The notes beneath the pieces were generated by a model. That model ran no database searches. It saw nothing but the letters and a program-made list of their open reading frames with translations, and had not been told where the DNA came from. From the NCBI GenBank assembly GCA_023395755.1, contig JAEWYG010000208.1, positions 1 to 13,189 on the forward strand: a stretch of DNA of 13,189 nt, given 5' to 3'. Origin of the DNA: Actinomycetes bacterium. GTDB taxonomy: Bacteria; Actinomycetota; Coriobacteriia; Coriobacteriales; Eggerthellaceae. Shown piece by piece: positions 1-6,888 of this stretch. A program made the position numbers and the translations under genes. Every line of letters begins with the position of its first letter. Position 1 is the first letter of the stretch.

Positions 1-893
1 TCTCAGTAAAGGATATCTATGGTGCGTTGGCCACTGGAGCAACGCTCGTGCTTGTGCCACGCGCGCTGTTTTCCACTCCGGTAGCATTGTTGGATTATCT
101 TGAAGCCCAGCGTGTTACCGTACTCACCTGGGCTGTTGCGGCATTATGCCTGTTCACGAGCTTTCATGCGCTCGATGGACGCACGCTTTTTTACGTGCGG
201 TGTGTGCTATTTAGCGGCGAGGTGATGCCGTCTCGACCTTTGAATCAGTGGTTACGGGCCGCACCTAATGCTCGCTTTGCGAATGTGTACGGCCCAACGG
301 AAATTACGTGTAACTGTCTGTATCACCCCATCGATCGATCGCGAAATTATGAATCTGGCGTTCCGTTGGGGCAACCTTTTTCTCATTGTCGCGTCATGCT
401 TATCGATAAGCATGAACGCCCCTTGGTTGAACCGGGCGTGCTCGGCGAAATTGTGGTAAGCGGTCCGTCGCTTGCGCGTGGTTACATAGGCAATAGCGAG
501 CTTACAGAATGCAAGTTTGCGCCACTGCATGGAGTGGCTAGCGACGAATGTTTCTATCGTACGGGTGATTTGGCTGTCTATTCATCTGAGGGCGAACTGT
601 TTTATCGTGGCCGCCGCGACAATCAAATCAAACGCTCAGGACATCGTATTGAACTTGAAGAGGTCGATCTAGCTATCGAGCGCATAGATGACGTAAATCG
701 ATGCCGCTGCGTATTCAACAAACAGACAAAGCGTCTGGTTGCGTTCTATGAAGGAGGCGCCGAGCGCGCTGATGTGTTGCGTCAGGCGCGCTATCTGCTG
801 CCTGCGTACATGGTGCCAAACAAGTTCGTGCAGGTGGAGCATTTTCCGCTCAACAAAAACGGAAAAATTGACAGAAGGGAGCTTTGTCGATGA
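1..893 (+). CDS. DltA-like amino-acid adenylating enzyme (AMP-dependent ligase), 5' partial
   Basis: The reading frame is open from base 3, so the N-terminal part lies outside the window; 296 residues plus a stop remain. It should activate an amino acid as aminoacyl-AMP and load it on the carrier protein encoded at 2183-2413. Visible ANL-superfamily motifs, numbered from the codon at base 3, are NVYGPTE (94-100), GEIVVSGPSLARGY (148-161), YRTGDL (185-190), GRRDNQIKRSGHRIELEE (203-220) and the C-terminal NGKID (286-290) with the catalytic lysine K287. The segment LFSGEVMP (69-76) aligns by eye with LFCGEVLP of D-alanine ligases DltA, but Ser replaces the Cys linked to D-Ala selectivity. The stop overlaps the next ATG (ATGA), which indicates translational coupling. 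The adenylating family is certain. D-alanine as substrate is doubtful, and an NRPS-like standalone A domain for another amino acid is the alternative. Confidence 0.9.
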   Translation, partial: SVKDIYGALATGATLVLVPRALFSTPVALLDYLEAQRVTVLTWAVAALCLFTSFHALDGRTLFYVRCVLFSGEVMPSRPLNQWLRAAPNARFANVYGPTEITCNCLYHPIDRSRNYESGVPLGQPFSHCRVMLIDKHERPLVEPGVLGEIVVSGPSLARGYIGNSELTECKFAPLHGVASDECFYRTGDLAVYSSEGELFYRGRRDNQIKRSGHRIELEEVDLAIERIDDVNRCRCVFNKQTKRLVAFYEGGAERADVLRQARYLLPAYMVPNKFVQVEHFPLNKNGKIDRRELCR

Positions 894-2104
894 ACAACGA
901 AATTTTGCATCGGGCGCTTGAATGTTACGAAACCCCTCTTTACGTGTTTGACCAGCAAATTTTACTCAAACGTATAGCTTATTTACGCTCTATGTTGCCG
1001 TCACGAACGCGCCTCTGCTATGCCGTGAAAGCCAATACGTTTGTCATTCCCTTATTGGCTGATTCCGTCGATCGTCTTGAATCGTGTTCGCCCGGAGAAA
1101 CGCGTATTTGTGCACAACTGGGCGTATCGCCAGAAAAACTCGTAATATCGGGCGTTCATAAGAATGAAGCCATGCTGCGCGAGGCGTTCTCGCTCTGCGG
1201 CGCACGCGGGCGCTATACGGTGGAATCGCTTGCTCAGTTTACTCTACTGCGGAACCTCGCGCGCGAAGCAAATACCACGCTTCACCTGCTGCTACGTCTT
1301 TCGAGCGGTAACCAATTCGGTGTCGATGTCCAAACGATCGAACGTATCGTAGATGAGGCATCGCGTGATCCGCACTTAGATATTTGTGGTTTGCAGTACT
1401 TTTCGGGTACGCAAGTAACGTCGATGAAGCGTCTTGAACGTGAGTTGACAAACCTTGATGCGATAGCCACCATGCTTGCCGAGGTGTATGGATGCAACCT
1501 GCGCGAACTCGAATATGGACCAGGACTGCCGGTTGCTTACTTCAATGCGGGGGAACCCGATAGCGAGCCTGAGCACTTGTCTGCACTCGCTTCGTTGTTG
1601 GAGAGCCTCGCGTTTGATGGAGAGCTTATTCTTGAAATCGGCCGTGGCGTAGTTGCGTCATGTGGGACGTACTTGACGCGTGTTGTCGACCTAAAATTAA
1701 CAGACGGCGAGCGCTTTGCTATCGTCGATGGTGGCAAGCATCAAATTACCTATTACGGAGGTGGCTTGGGGTTGAAGAACCCACCTTGTCGTTTGATTTC
1801 GCCACACGCTGTATCCGATGCGAGTTCCCCCTGTAGCGGCAAGGCATCCACCGTGCACCTTTGGAACGTATGCGGTTCTCTTTGTACGGCAAGCGACATA
1901 CTGGCGAAACAAGTGCCGCTGGATAACCTTTCGATGGGTAGCACGTTCGCATTTGAGCAGGCGGGAGCGTACTGCGCAACTGAGGGTCTCGCACTCTTTC
2001 TGAGCCGCGACCTTCCTCGTATTGTGCTTGCTGATGGTGCGGGTAACGTGCATCTTGCTCGCGACTCATTTGAAACGGCAGTCTTAAACGCCCCAAAACT
2101 ATAA
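890..2104 (+). CDS. Fold-type III PLP-dependent amino-acid decarboxylase (DapDC/ODC superfamily)
   Basis: This is a 404-residue enzyme with an alanine-racemase-like TIM barrel followed by a decarboxylase C-terminal barrel. I chose ATG 890, not the in-frame TTG at 884, because ATG overlaps the upstream TGA and AGAAGGGAG (872-880) lies at good spacing. The PLP lysine is K47 in CYAVKANTF. FSGTQ (171-175) corresponds to the HxGSQ region, GPGLP (210-214) to the glycine-rich phosphate loop, and EIGRG (249-253) to EPGR. CTASD (332-336) carries the catalytic Cys and Asp of the second subunit, and GAYC (359-362) the PLP-contacting Tyr. The C-terminal motifs argue for a decarboxylase and against a racemase. 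Its position between the adenylation gene and the carrier gene recalls BtrK and VinO, which decarboxylate amino acids bound to a carrier protein. The substrate is unknown; free diaminopimelate, ornithine or another amino acid is possible. Confidence 0.88.
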   Translation: MNNEILHRALECYETPLYVFDQQILLKRIAYLRSMLPSRTRLCYAVKANTFVIPLLADSVDRLESCSPGETRICAQLGVSPEKLVISGVHKNEAMLREAFSLCGARGRYTVESLAQFTLLRNLAREANTTLHLLLRLSSGNQFGVDVQTIERIVDEASRDPHLDICGLQYFSGTQVTSMKRLERELTNLDAIATMLAEVYGCNLRELEYGPGLPVAYFNAGEPDSEPEHLSALASLLESLAFDGELILEIGRGVVASCGTYLTRVVDLKLTDGERFAIVDGGKHQITYYGGGLGLKNPPCRLISPHAVSDASSPCSGKASTVHLWNVCGSLCTASDILAKQVPLDNLSMGSTFAFEQAGAYCATEGLALFLSRDLPRIVLADGAGNVHLARDSFETAVLNAPKL

Positions 2105-2182
2105 CATCGGGCTACAGCCAAATGCGTGCTTGTTCCCGGTAACTATTTCATGATTTGTTCCCCTTGAAGCGAAAGGAATCCC

Positions 2183-2413
2183 ATGGATCCCGTACTTGAA
2201 ATCCTTGAAGAGCTAAACCCTGATGTTGACTTTCATACCTGCACTACGCTTGTTGACGACCGCTATCTCGACTCGCTTGGCATTGTTGCGCTTGTCGCCG
2301 ATCTTGAGGATGCGTTTGACGTTACTATCCCCGCCGTGGATATCGTTGCTGAAAACTTTAACTCTATGGAGGCAATTCGCCGTCTCATCGCGCGTCTGAG
2401 TGACGAGCAGTAG
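2183..2413 (+). CDS. DltC-like acyl/aminoacyl carrier protein
   Basis: This is a 76-residue acidic protein with the phosphopantetheine attachment motif DSLGIV, where Ser31 is the expected modified residue. Predicted helices before and after it match the four-helix carrier fold, and the length matches DltC (about 78 residues). It should hold the amino acid activated by the ligase at 1-893 as a thioester and present it to the decarboxylase and/or the MBOAT protein. AAAGGA just upstream of ATG 2183 serves as the ribosome binding site. The 78-bp gap before it holds no promoter or terminator that I can identify, so it is most likely in the same transcript as its neighbours. The membrane gene follows 13 bp after the stop. 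A general fatty-acid ACP is less likely given the context. Confidence 0.93.
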   Translation: MDPVLEILEELNPDVDFHTCTTLVDDRYLDSLGIVALVADLEDAFDVTIPAVDIVAENFNSMEAIRRLIARLSDEQ

Positions 2414-2426
2414 GAATAAAGTATCC

Positions 2427-4013
2427 ATGACCTCTTACTTCTCAATCTTATTCCTGTGTGGGTTTTTGCCGCTTGTTATCGTGCTTTACTGCGCGATGCC
2501 CCAACGATGGCGTTGGAGTGTATTGCTTGGTGCAAGCTACCTGTTCTTCTGGTGCGTGTCTGGGAAGCTGCTTGTGTTCGCCCTGGTATCAACCGTATCT
2601 ATTTATGCGGCGGGTCGAATCATGGCCCGTCAGATTATTGTACGCGATAACGCTCTCAAGGAGGCGTCAGGTGGAAGAGCGGAAATTCGGCACCGCTTTG
2701 GTCGCCGCATGAGGATGGTGCTTGTTGCCGCCATCGCTCTGAATGTAGGTATGCTTGCGGCTATGAAGTATCTGGTGTTCTTCGGCGGACTGGCGACATC
2801 GCTGCTGCAACTTTTTGGCTTTGGTACCCCCTTTGCGCTGCCTGTATGGGCGGCACCCATTGGCATTTCGTTTTATACGCTCATGGCGGTGTCGTATCTC
2901 GTCGACGTTTATCGCGGTACGATCCCTGCCGAGCATCATTTTGGGCGTGTGGCACTTTATCTGGCGTTTTTCCCGCACATAATGGAAGGGCCCCTTGCGC
3001 GTTATGGTGAAACGGGCTCTCAGCTGAGCGCTGGTAATTCGCTGACCTGGAATAACTTTAACGCGGGGGTCATGCGTATTCTGTGGGGTCTAGCGAAGAA
3101 GGTTATCGTCGCCGATCGTTTAGATGCGTTTGTTAAGCCTGTCTTCGACAACTACGGGGCGTACGACGGTGGTGTTATTGCTCTGGCGGCTGTCTTCTAC
3201 ACCGTGCAACTCTACTGTGACTTCTCCGGTACGATTGATGTCGCGCTTGGCATTGGCCGTATCTTCGGCGTAACGCTCCCTGAGAATTTTCGCCAACCAT
3301 TTTTTTCGCGCACTGCATCGGAGTTCTGGCAACGCTGGCACATCACACTCGGTACGTGGTTTCGCGATTACGTGTATTACCCCGTATCGCTCAGCAAGCC
3401 GATGAAATCGCTTACCAAGACGGCCCGGCGACGTCTTGGTAACCGCGTAGGCCCCCTTGCAGCAAGTTCGGTTGCATTATTTTGCGTATGGGCGGCTAAC
3501 GGCTTGTGGCATGGAGCAGGATCTCAATATCTATTCTTTGGCATGTATTATTTTGTCATCATTCTTGCCGGAGGTTTTTTAGAACCCGTGATGCAGCGGT
3601 TTAGCGTAAAGCATGGCATCAATCGCCAATGTGCTGGTTATCGCACGTTTCAGGTTGCGCGTACGCTCGTAGTAGTATTTGTGGGTGAGCTGTTCTTTCG
3701 GGCGAATGGTCTTAATGCTGGTTTGGCTATGTTCGCTCAAATGGTTGGCTCATTTTCGCTCGATTCGTTTACGAATGGAGCATTGTTCCATCTCGGCCTC
3801 GATGCTCATGATTATCTGATTATCGGGGTGGTTCTCGCTGCTGTGCTAGGTGTTGGTATCGCGAAGGAGCGCGGTGGTGAGCCTATCACCTTTGTACGTT
3901 CTCATATTGCGCTGCGCTGGGCTGTGCCGCTGGGGTTACTTACCGCTGTTGTCGTCTTTGGAGCATACGGTGTGGGCTATGCCCCGGTTGCTCCACTCTA
4001 CGCCCAATTTTAA
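2427..4013 (+). CDS. MBOAT-family membrane O-acyltransferase (DltB/AlgI-like)
   Basis: This is a 528-residue polytopic membrane protein. I placed the start at ATG 2427, preceded by AGGA (2412-2415), and not at the in-frame GTG at 2400, which lies inside the carrier gene. Family hallmarks are GISFYTLMAVSYLVDVYRG (146-164), HIMEGPLARY (184-193), QLYCDFSGTIDVALG (261-275), the block FWQRWHITLGTWFRDYVYYP (300-319) with His305, and NGLWHGAG (358-365) with the putative catalytic His362. The tail ends in YAQF, like the FIYFQF-type ends of DltB/AlgI proteins. It should move an acyl or aminoacyl group from the carrier protein across the membrane toward an extracellular polymer, working with the SGNH protein encoded next. 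The polymer (teichoic acid, polysaccharide or glycolipid) cannot be read from the sequence. Confidence 0.94.
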   Translation: MTSYFSILFLCGFLPLVIVLYCAMPQRWRWSVLLGASYLFFWCVSGKLLVFALVSTVSIYAAGRIMARQIIVRDNALKEASGGRAEIRHRFGRRMRMVLVAAIALNVGMLAAMKYLVFFGGLATSLLQLFGFGTPFALPVWAAPIGISFYTLMAVSYLVDVYRGTIPAEHHFGRVALYLAFFPHIMEGPLARYGETGSQLSAGNSLTWNNFNAGVMRILWGLAKKVIVADRLDAFVKPVFDNYGAYDGGVIALAAVFYTVQLYCDFSGTIDVALGIGRIFGVTLPENFRQPFFSRTASEFWQRWHITLGTWFRDYVYYPVSLSKPMKSLTKTARRRLGNRVGPLAASSVALFCVWAANGLWHGAGSQYLFFGMYYFVIILAGGFLEPVMQRFSVKHGINRQCAGYRTFQVARTLVVVFVGELFFRANGLNAGLAMFAQMVGSFSLDSFTNGALFHLGLDAHDYLIIGVVLAAVLGVGIAKERGGEPITFVRSHIALRWAVPLGLLTAVVVFGAYGVGYAPVAPLYAQF

Positions 4014-4028
4014 GAAAGGCATTCTTGT

Positions 4029-5030
4029 ATGAAGATGGATTCACCTACGTTGAACAATAAGGTTAAAGCCGTCAAGCTGCTGCGTCGGATAGGGGCGGTT
4101 CTGCTGGCAGCGCTTCTGGTGCTCGCTATGCTTGTTGCTACATCGTACCTGTTCGCACCAAAAAACAACCAGAAAGAATTTGGCATGACAAATGCCGCCG
4201 CTAATGGCGTCATGGGTGAGCGCAGCAATTCTCTCGATGTGCTGTTTATTGGCGACAGTGAAGCTTTTAGCTCGTTTTCGCCATTACAGATGTGGCATGA
4301 ATGGGGTTTTGCCTCCTACGTGTGCGCAACTCCTGGACAGACGCTCAGCTACGGACGAACATTGCTTGATCGCGCACTCAAAGATCAGCAGCCCAAAGTA
4401 GTCGTGTTTGAGACCAACAGTATCTATGCGCCCTTTGCCGCTTCTGATGCGGTGATGCGCGGGGTGCAAGACGTGTTTCCTGTGTTCGAATTTCATAATC
4501 GATGGAAATCTTTTGGCGACGCATTGGGCGCAGTCGCGCAAACTTCGTGGAGTGATGAACTGAAGGGCTTTCGTGTTGACGAGACGGTGAAGGCTGCTGA
4601 TGCGTCGCGCCATATGGCGCCAAGCGACAAAAAAACGAAGATCCCGTTATTCAATAGGTTGTTTATACAATCGATGGTTCAAACCTGCAAAGATCGTGGC
4701 ATTGCCGTTTTGTTTGTGAGCACGCCCAGTACGGTCAATTGGAACACCGAGCGGCACAATGGCATTGCCGAACTCGCGCGGCAGCTTGAGGTGCCCTACG
4801 TCGATCAGAATGTGGGGAAGGACAAGGTCGACGTTGATTGGAGTGCCGACACCCATGATGCAGGTGACCACTTAAACCTGCGTGGGGCAACGAAAGCTTC
4901 CGCTTCCTTAGGCGCGTATCTGAAGAAACAATACGAGCTGCCTGACCATCGTGAAGATAAGACATATGTATCGTGGAAAGAAACGAGCGCACGCTATCAA
5001 GGAAAGATTGATGGTTGGAGGGCGCCATGA
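4029..5030 (+). CDS. DltD-like membrane-anchored SGNH-fold protein
   Basis: This is a 333-residue protein with a positively charged N-terminus and one transmembrane segment (about 21-42), so the bulk should be extracellular. The SGNH hydrolase/acyltransferase blocks are IGDSEAF (74-80, Ser77 nucleophile), the block II-like segment ATPGQT (100-105), ETN (128-130) as block III, and DAGDHLNLRGA (277-287) with His281 and nearby Asp. This layout matches DltD and the SGNH partners of MBOAT acyltransferases. It probably takes the acyl group delivered by the MBOAT protein and puts it on, or removes it from, the final polymer. Its start lies 15 bp after the MBOAT stop, and its own stop overlaps the next gene (ATGA). 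Similarity to true DltD is at motif level only, so orthology is uncertain. Confidence 0.85.
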   Translation: MKMDSPTLNNKVKAVKLLRRIGAVLLAALLVLAMLVATSYLFAPKNNQKEFGMTNAAANGVMGERSNSLDVLFIGDSEAFSSFSPLQMWHEWGFASYVCATPGQTLSYGRTLLDRALKDQQPKVVVFETNSIYAPFAASDAVMRGVQDVFPVFEFHNRWKSFGDALGAVAQTSWSDELKGFRVDETVKAADASRHMAPSDKKTKIPLFNRLFIQSMVQTCKDRGIAVLFVSTPSTVNWNTERHNGIAELARQLEVPYVDQNVGKDKVDVDWSADTHDAGDHLNLRGATKASASLGAYLKKQYELPDHREDKTYVSWKETSARYQGKIDGWRAP

Positions 5031-5932
5031 ACAGAAGACTCTTTGTCGCTACAGTTGTCGTTTCAGCGCTTGTGTTGGCAAATGTGGTAAGTTGCCGCAT
5101 AAGAGGTATTGTTGGCAGCGATTTGTTGCCGGGTGGTGGGATGGCGGCATCGCTTGATGAGTCGGTGTCGGGATTGTTGCGTACGGGTAGTGATGAGGGG
5201 ATAACGGATACTACCGGTCGTGAGATCGTTTGCTGGGGCGATAGTATGACCGAAGGGATGGGCGCGTCTGAAGCAATGATCGATACCGATGACGGGTACT
5301 TCGACGCACGGAATCTGTCGTATCCCGACGTGCTACAACGCTTGACGGGCATTCGTACGCTCAACTACGGTGTATCGGGCGCCACGTCCGAAGAAATCGC
5401 CATCATGCAAGGAGCACTCGAGCCAAACGACGATTTGGAGTCATATGATGCCTTAAACCCTTTAGTTGCCGAGGCTGCGCGAGAGCACAAGGGCGATGTA
5501 CTCGTGCTCGAAATAGGTAGTAATGGTGGCTGGGATGGTGATTACGATACGCTCATTGCGCAGTACGATGCCATGATTGCGTATGCGGAGTGTGAGGGAT
5601 TTATCGTTATCGGAGATACTGACGATCCGGGCACGTCGATTGGCGACACCTATCAGCAACGCGTTGACTATCTTGGCACCAACGATACAGCTTGGGAAGC
5701 GGCACTACGTGCGGCGTATGGTGACAGATTTCTTAACATGCGCGTGTTCCTTATTGAGAACGGACTTGAGCTTGCTGGATTTGAGGTTTCGCCCGATGAT
5801 GAGGAAGCTGCCGCACAGGGATGCATTTCAACTCAGCTTCGCGCGGATTGGACACACCTCAATTCTTATGGCTACTATGCCAAGGCTGTGGCTGTTTACC
5901 AACAGGGCCTGCAACTCGGCTACTGGGATTAA
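5027..5932 (+). CDS. SGNH/GDSL hydrolase, probable lipoprotein
   Basis: This 301-residue protein starts at ATG 5027, which overlaps the upstream TGA and has GGAGGG (5017-5022) just before it. A hydrophobic signal (5-20) ends in a lipobox-like VVSC with Cys23, which suggests a lipid-anchored extracellular protein. A complete SGNH set is visible: WGDSMTEG (70-77, Ser73), YGVSGAT (114-120, Gly118), LEIGSNGG (161-168, Asn166) and DWTHLNSYGYY (274-284, Asp274 and His277). It is the second SGNH protein in the operon and is more like a classic GDSL esterase than its neighbour. It may remove or edit the ester modification made by the MBOAT system, or act as an O-acetylesterase. No substrate can be assigned. 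It appears to close the operon, although I see no strong terminator after it. Confidence 0.88.
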   Translation: MNRRLFVATVVVSALVLANVVSCRIRGIVGSDLLPGGGMAASLDESVSGLLRTGSDEGITDTTGREIVCWGDSMTEGMGASEAMIDTDDGYFDARNLSYPDVLQRLTGIRTLNYGVSGATSEEIAIMQGALEPNDDLESYDALNPLVAEAAREHKGDVLVLEIGSNGGWDGDYDTLIAQYDAMIAYAECEGFIVIGDTDDPGTSIGDTYQQRVDYLGTNDTAWEAALRAAYGDRFLNMRVFLIENGLELAGFEVSPDDEEAAAQGCISTQLRADWTHLNSYGYYAKAVAVYQQGLQLGYWD

Positions 5933-5990
5933 TAATGGCATAAGAGGCGCTTGGTGGTTTGGTCGGTATTTCAAAAAAAGTAACATTCGC

Positions 5991-6018
5991 TTTACGTAAA
6001 CAGATGTGGCTTTAAAAT
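5991..6018 (+). promoter_or_regulatory. Possible sigma-70-type promoter for the two-component operon
   Basis: TTTACG (5991-5996) and TAAAAT (6013-6018) are separated by 16 bp and resemble -35 and -10 elements (4/6 and 5/6 matches to consensus). The predicted start of transcription is about 6025. The site lies in the only sizable gap between the surface-modification operon and the response-regulator gene. It is a visual match only. Confidence 0.35.
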
Positions 6019-6184
6019 GAAGGCGTGCTCGTGCGGGGTGAATTTCAATCCGTACTTTCCATGGGAAGAACGCTTGGAGGCGGATGGCCTAGATGAAAGT
6101 TTTGAATTCGAAAAAGTAATGAGTTCCGTCGCCATGAACGCTCGCCAATCGCGAGCAAAACGCCCGAAAGGATGCGCCCCTTGA
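6017..6184 (+). CDS. Candidate small ORF, 55 codons, unknown function
   Basis: An ATG-started frame of 55 codons ends at TGA 6182-6184, and its stop overlaps the probable TTG start of the response regulator (TTGA). The product begins MKACSCGVNFNPYFPWEE, has two Cys residues near the N-terminus, an acidic middle and a strongly basic tail (RQSRAKRPKG). I do not recognise it. In favour: it fills most of the intergenic gap and is positioned for translational coupling. Against: ATG 6017 has no clear ribosome binding site and sits on the -10 element of the best promoter candidate, so that promoter could not produce a full-length message for it. It may be a leader peptide or simply an open stretch. 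Confidence 0.28.
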   Translation: MKACSCGVNFNPYFPWEERLEADGLDESFEFEKVMSSVAMNARQSRAKRPKGCAP

Positions 6185-6888
6185 ATACTGTTCTGGTCGT
6201 AGAGGACGACGCTGACATCGTTGAGATTCTTTCGTTGTATTTGGGAGGTGCCGGATTTAATTTGCTTACCGCGCCCAATGGCAAGCAAGGACTTGAGCTA
6301 TTGCAATGTGAATGCATTGATGTGGCGTTGGTTGACATCATGATGCCCGAACTCAATGGTTACGAATTCATCAAAGCTGCACGTAGCTTCAGTGATATAC
6401 CCATTATTATCGTGTCGGCCCGCAATCAATCAGCCGACAAAATACTTGGTCTTGATGTGGGTGCCGATGGCTATATCACAAAACCGTTCGAGCCAATGGA
6501 GGTTGTTTCATATGTAAAGGCTGTTCTTCGTCGCTCTGTTGGTGCGAAGTCGGCCGCACGTGCGTGTCGACCCGACAACGAAGGGACAACCCTTACCGTG
6601 GGTGACCTTGTGTTTGATAATGATCGTATGGAGTTGATTAAGCGGGGCAGTGTAGTGCTATTGACGGCTGCCGAGCTTAAGATAATGTTGAAATTTATGC
6701 GCTCGCCAGGACGCATATTCACGAAGGCGCAATTGTATGAGGCGGTAACGGGCGACGCCTGCCTTGGTGGCGAAGAGAGCATCATGGTGCATGTTTCGAA
6801 TATTCGTGCGAAACTTGGCGAGAGGCCGACAGATTGTGCACGTGTCGTTACGGTGCGAGGATTGGGGTATCGTCTTGAGTCCCATTAA
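6181..6888 (+). CDS. OmpR/PhoB-family response regulator
   Basis: This is a two-component regulator of 235 residues if it starts at TTG 6181. I prefer TTG 6181 because GAAAGGA ends 8 nt before it, while the in-frame ATG 6172 would sit directly on that Shine-Dalgarno sequence. The receiver domain (about 1-117) has acidic residues EDD (8-10), phospho-acceptor Asp52 in LVDIMMP, the switch Ser79 in VSA, and Lys101 in TKPF. A winged-helix DNA-binding domain follows (about 135-235), ending in the typical VRGLGYRLE. Its last 14 bp overlap the histidine kinase gene, so the two form one unit. Targets are unknown. Because it lies directly after the surface-modification operon, it may respond to envelope stress, but no binding site can be shown. 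Confidence 0.95.
   Translation: MNTVLVVEDDADIVEILSLYLGGAGFNLLTAPNGKQGLELLQCECIDVALVDIMMPELNGYEFIKAARSFSDIPIIIVSARNQSADKILGLDVGADGYITKPFEPMEVVSYVKAVLRRSVGAKSAARACRPDNEGTTLTVGDLVFDNDRMELIKRGSVVLLTAAELKIMLKFMRSPGRIFTKAQLYEAVTGDACLGGEESIMVHVSNIRAKLGERPTDCARVVTVRGLGYRLESH

Noticed and set aside
884..892. TTG 884 as the start of the decarboxylase gene
   Set aside because: ATG 890 overlaps the upstream stop (ATGA) and has better Shine-Dalgarno spacing.
1697..2121. Long open frames on the - strand opposite the decarboxylase gene
   Set aside because: Three overlapping frames cover the same DNA without ribosome binding sites or recognisable domains. They are reflections of codon bias in the + strand gene.
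1..4013. A standard dltABCD D-alanylation operon
   Set aside because: The gene order includes a PLP decarboxylase, the D-Ala selectivity Cys is replaced, and a second SGNH lipoprotein is present. I therefore did not give dlt gene symbols.
6764..6874. Longer histidine kinase starting at 6764
   Set aside because: The extra 37 codons lie entirely inside the response-regulator gene and read as an out-of-frame shadow of its DNA-binding domain.
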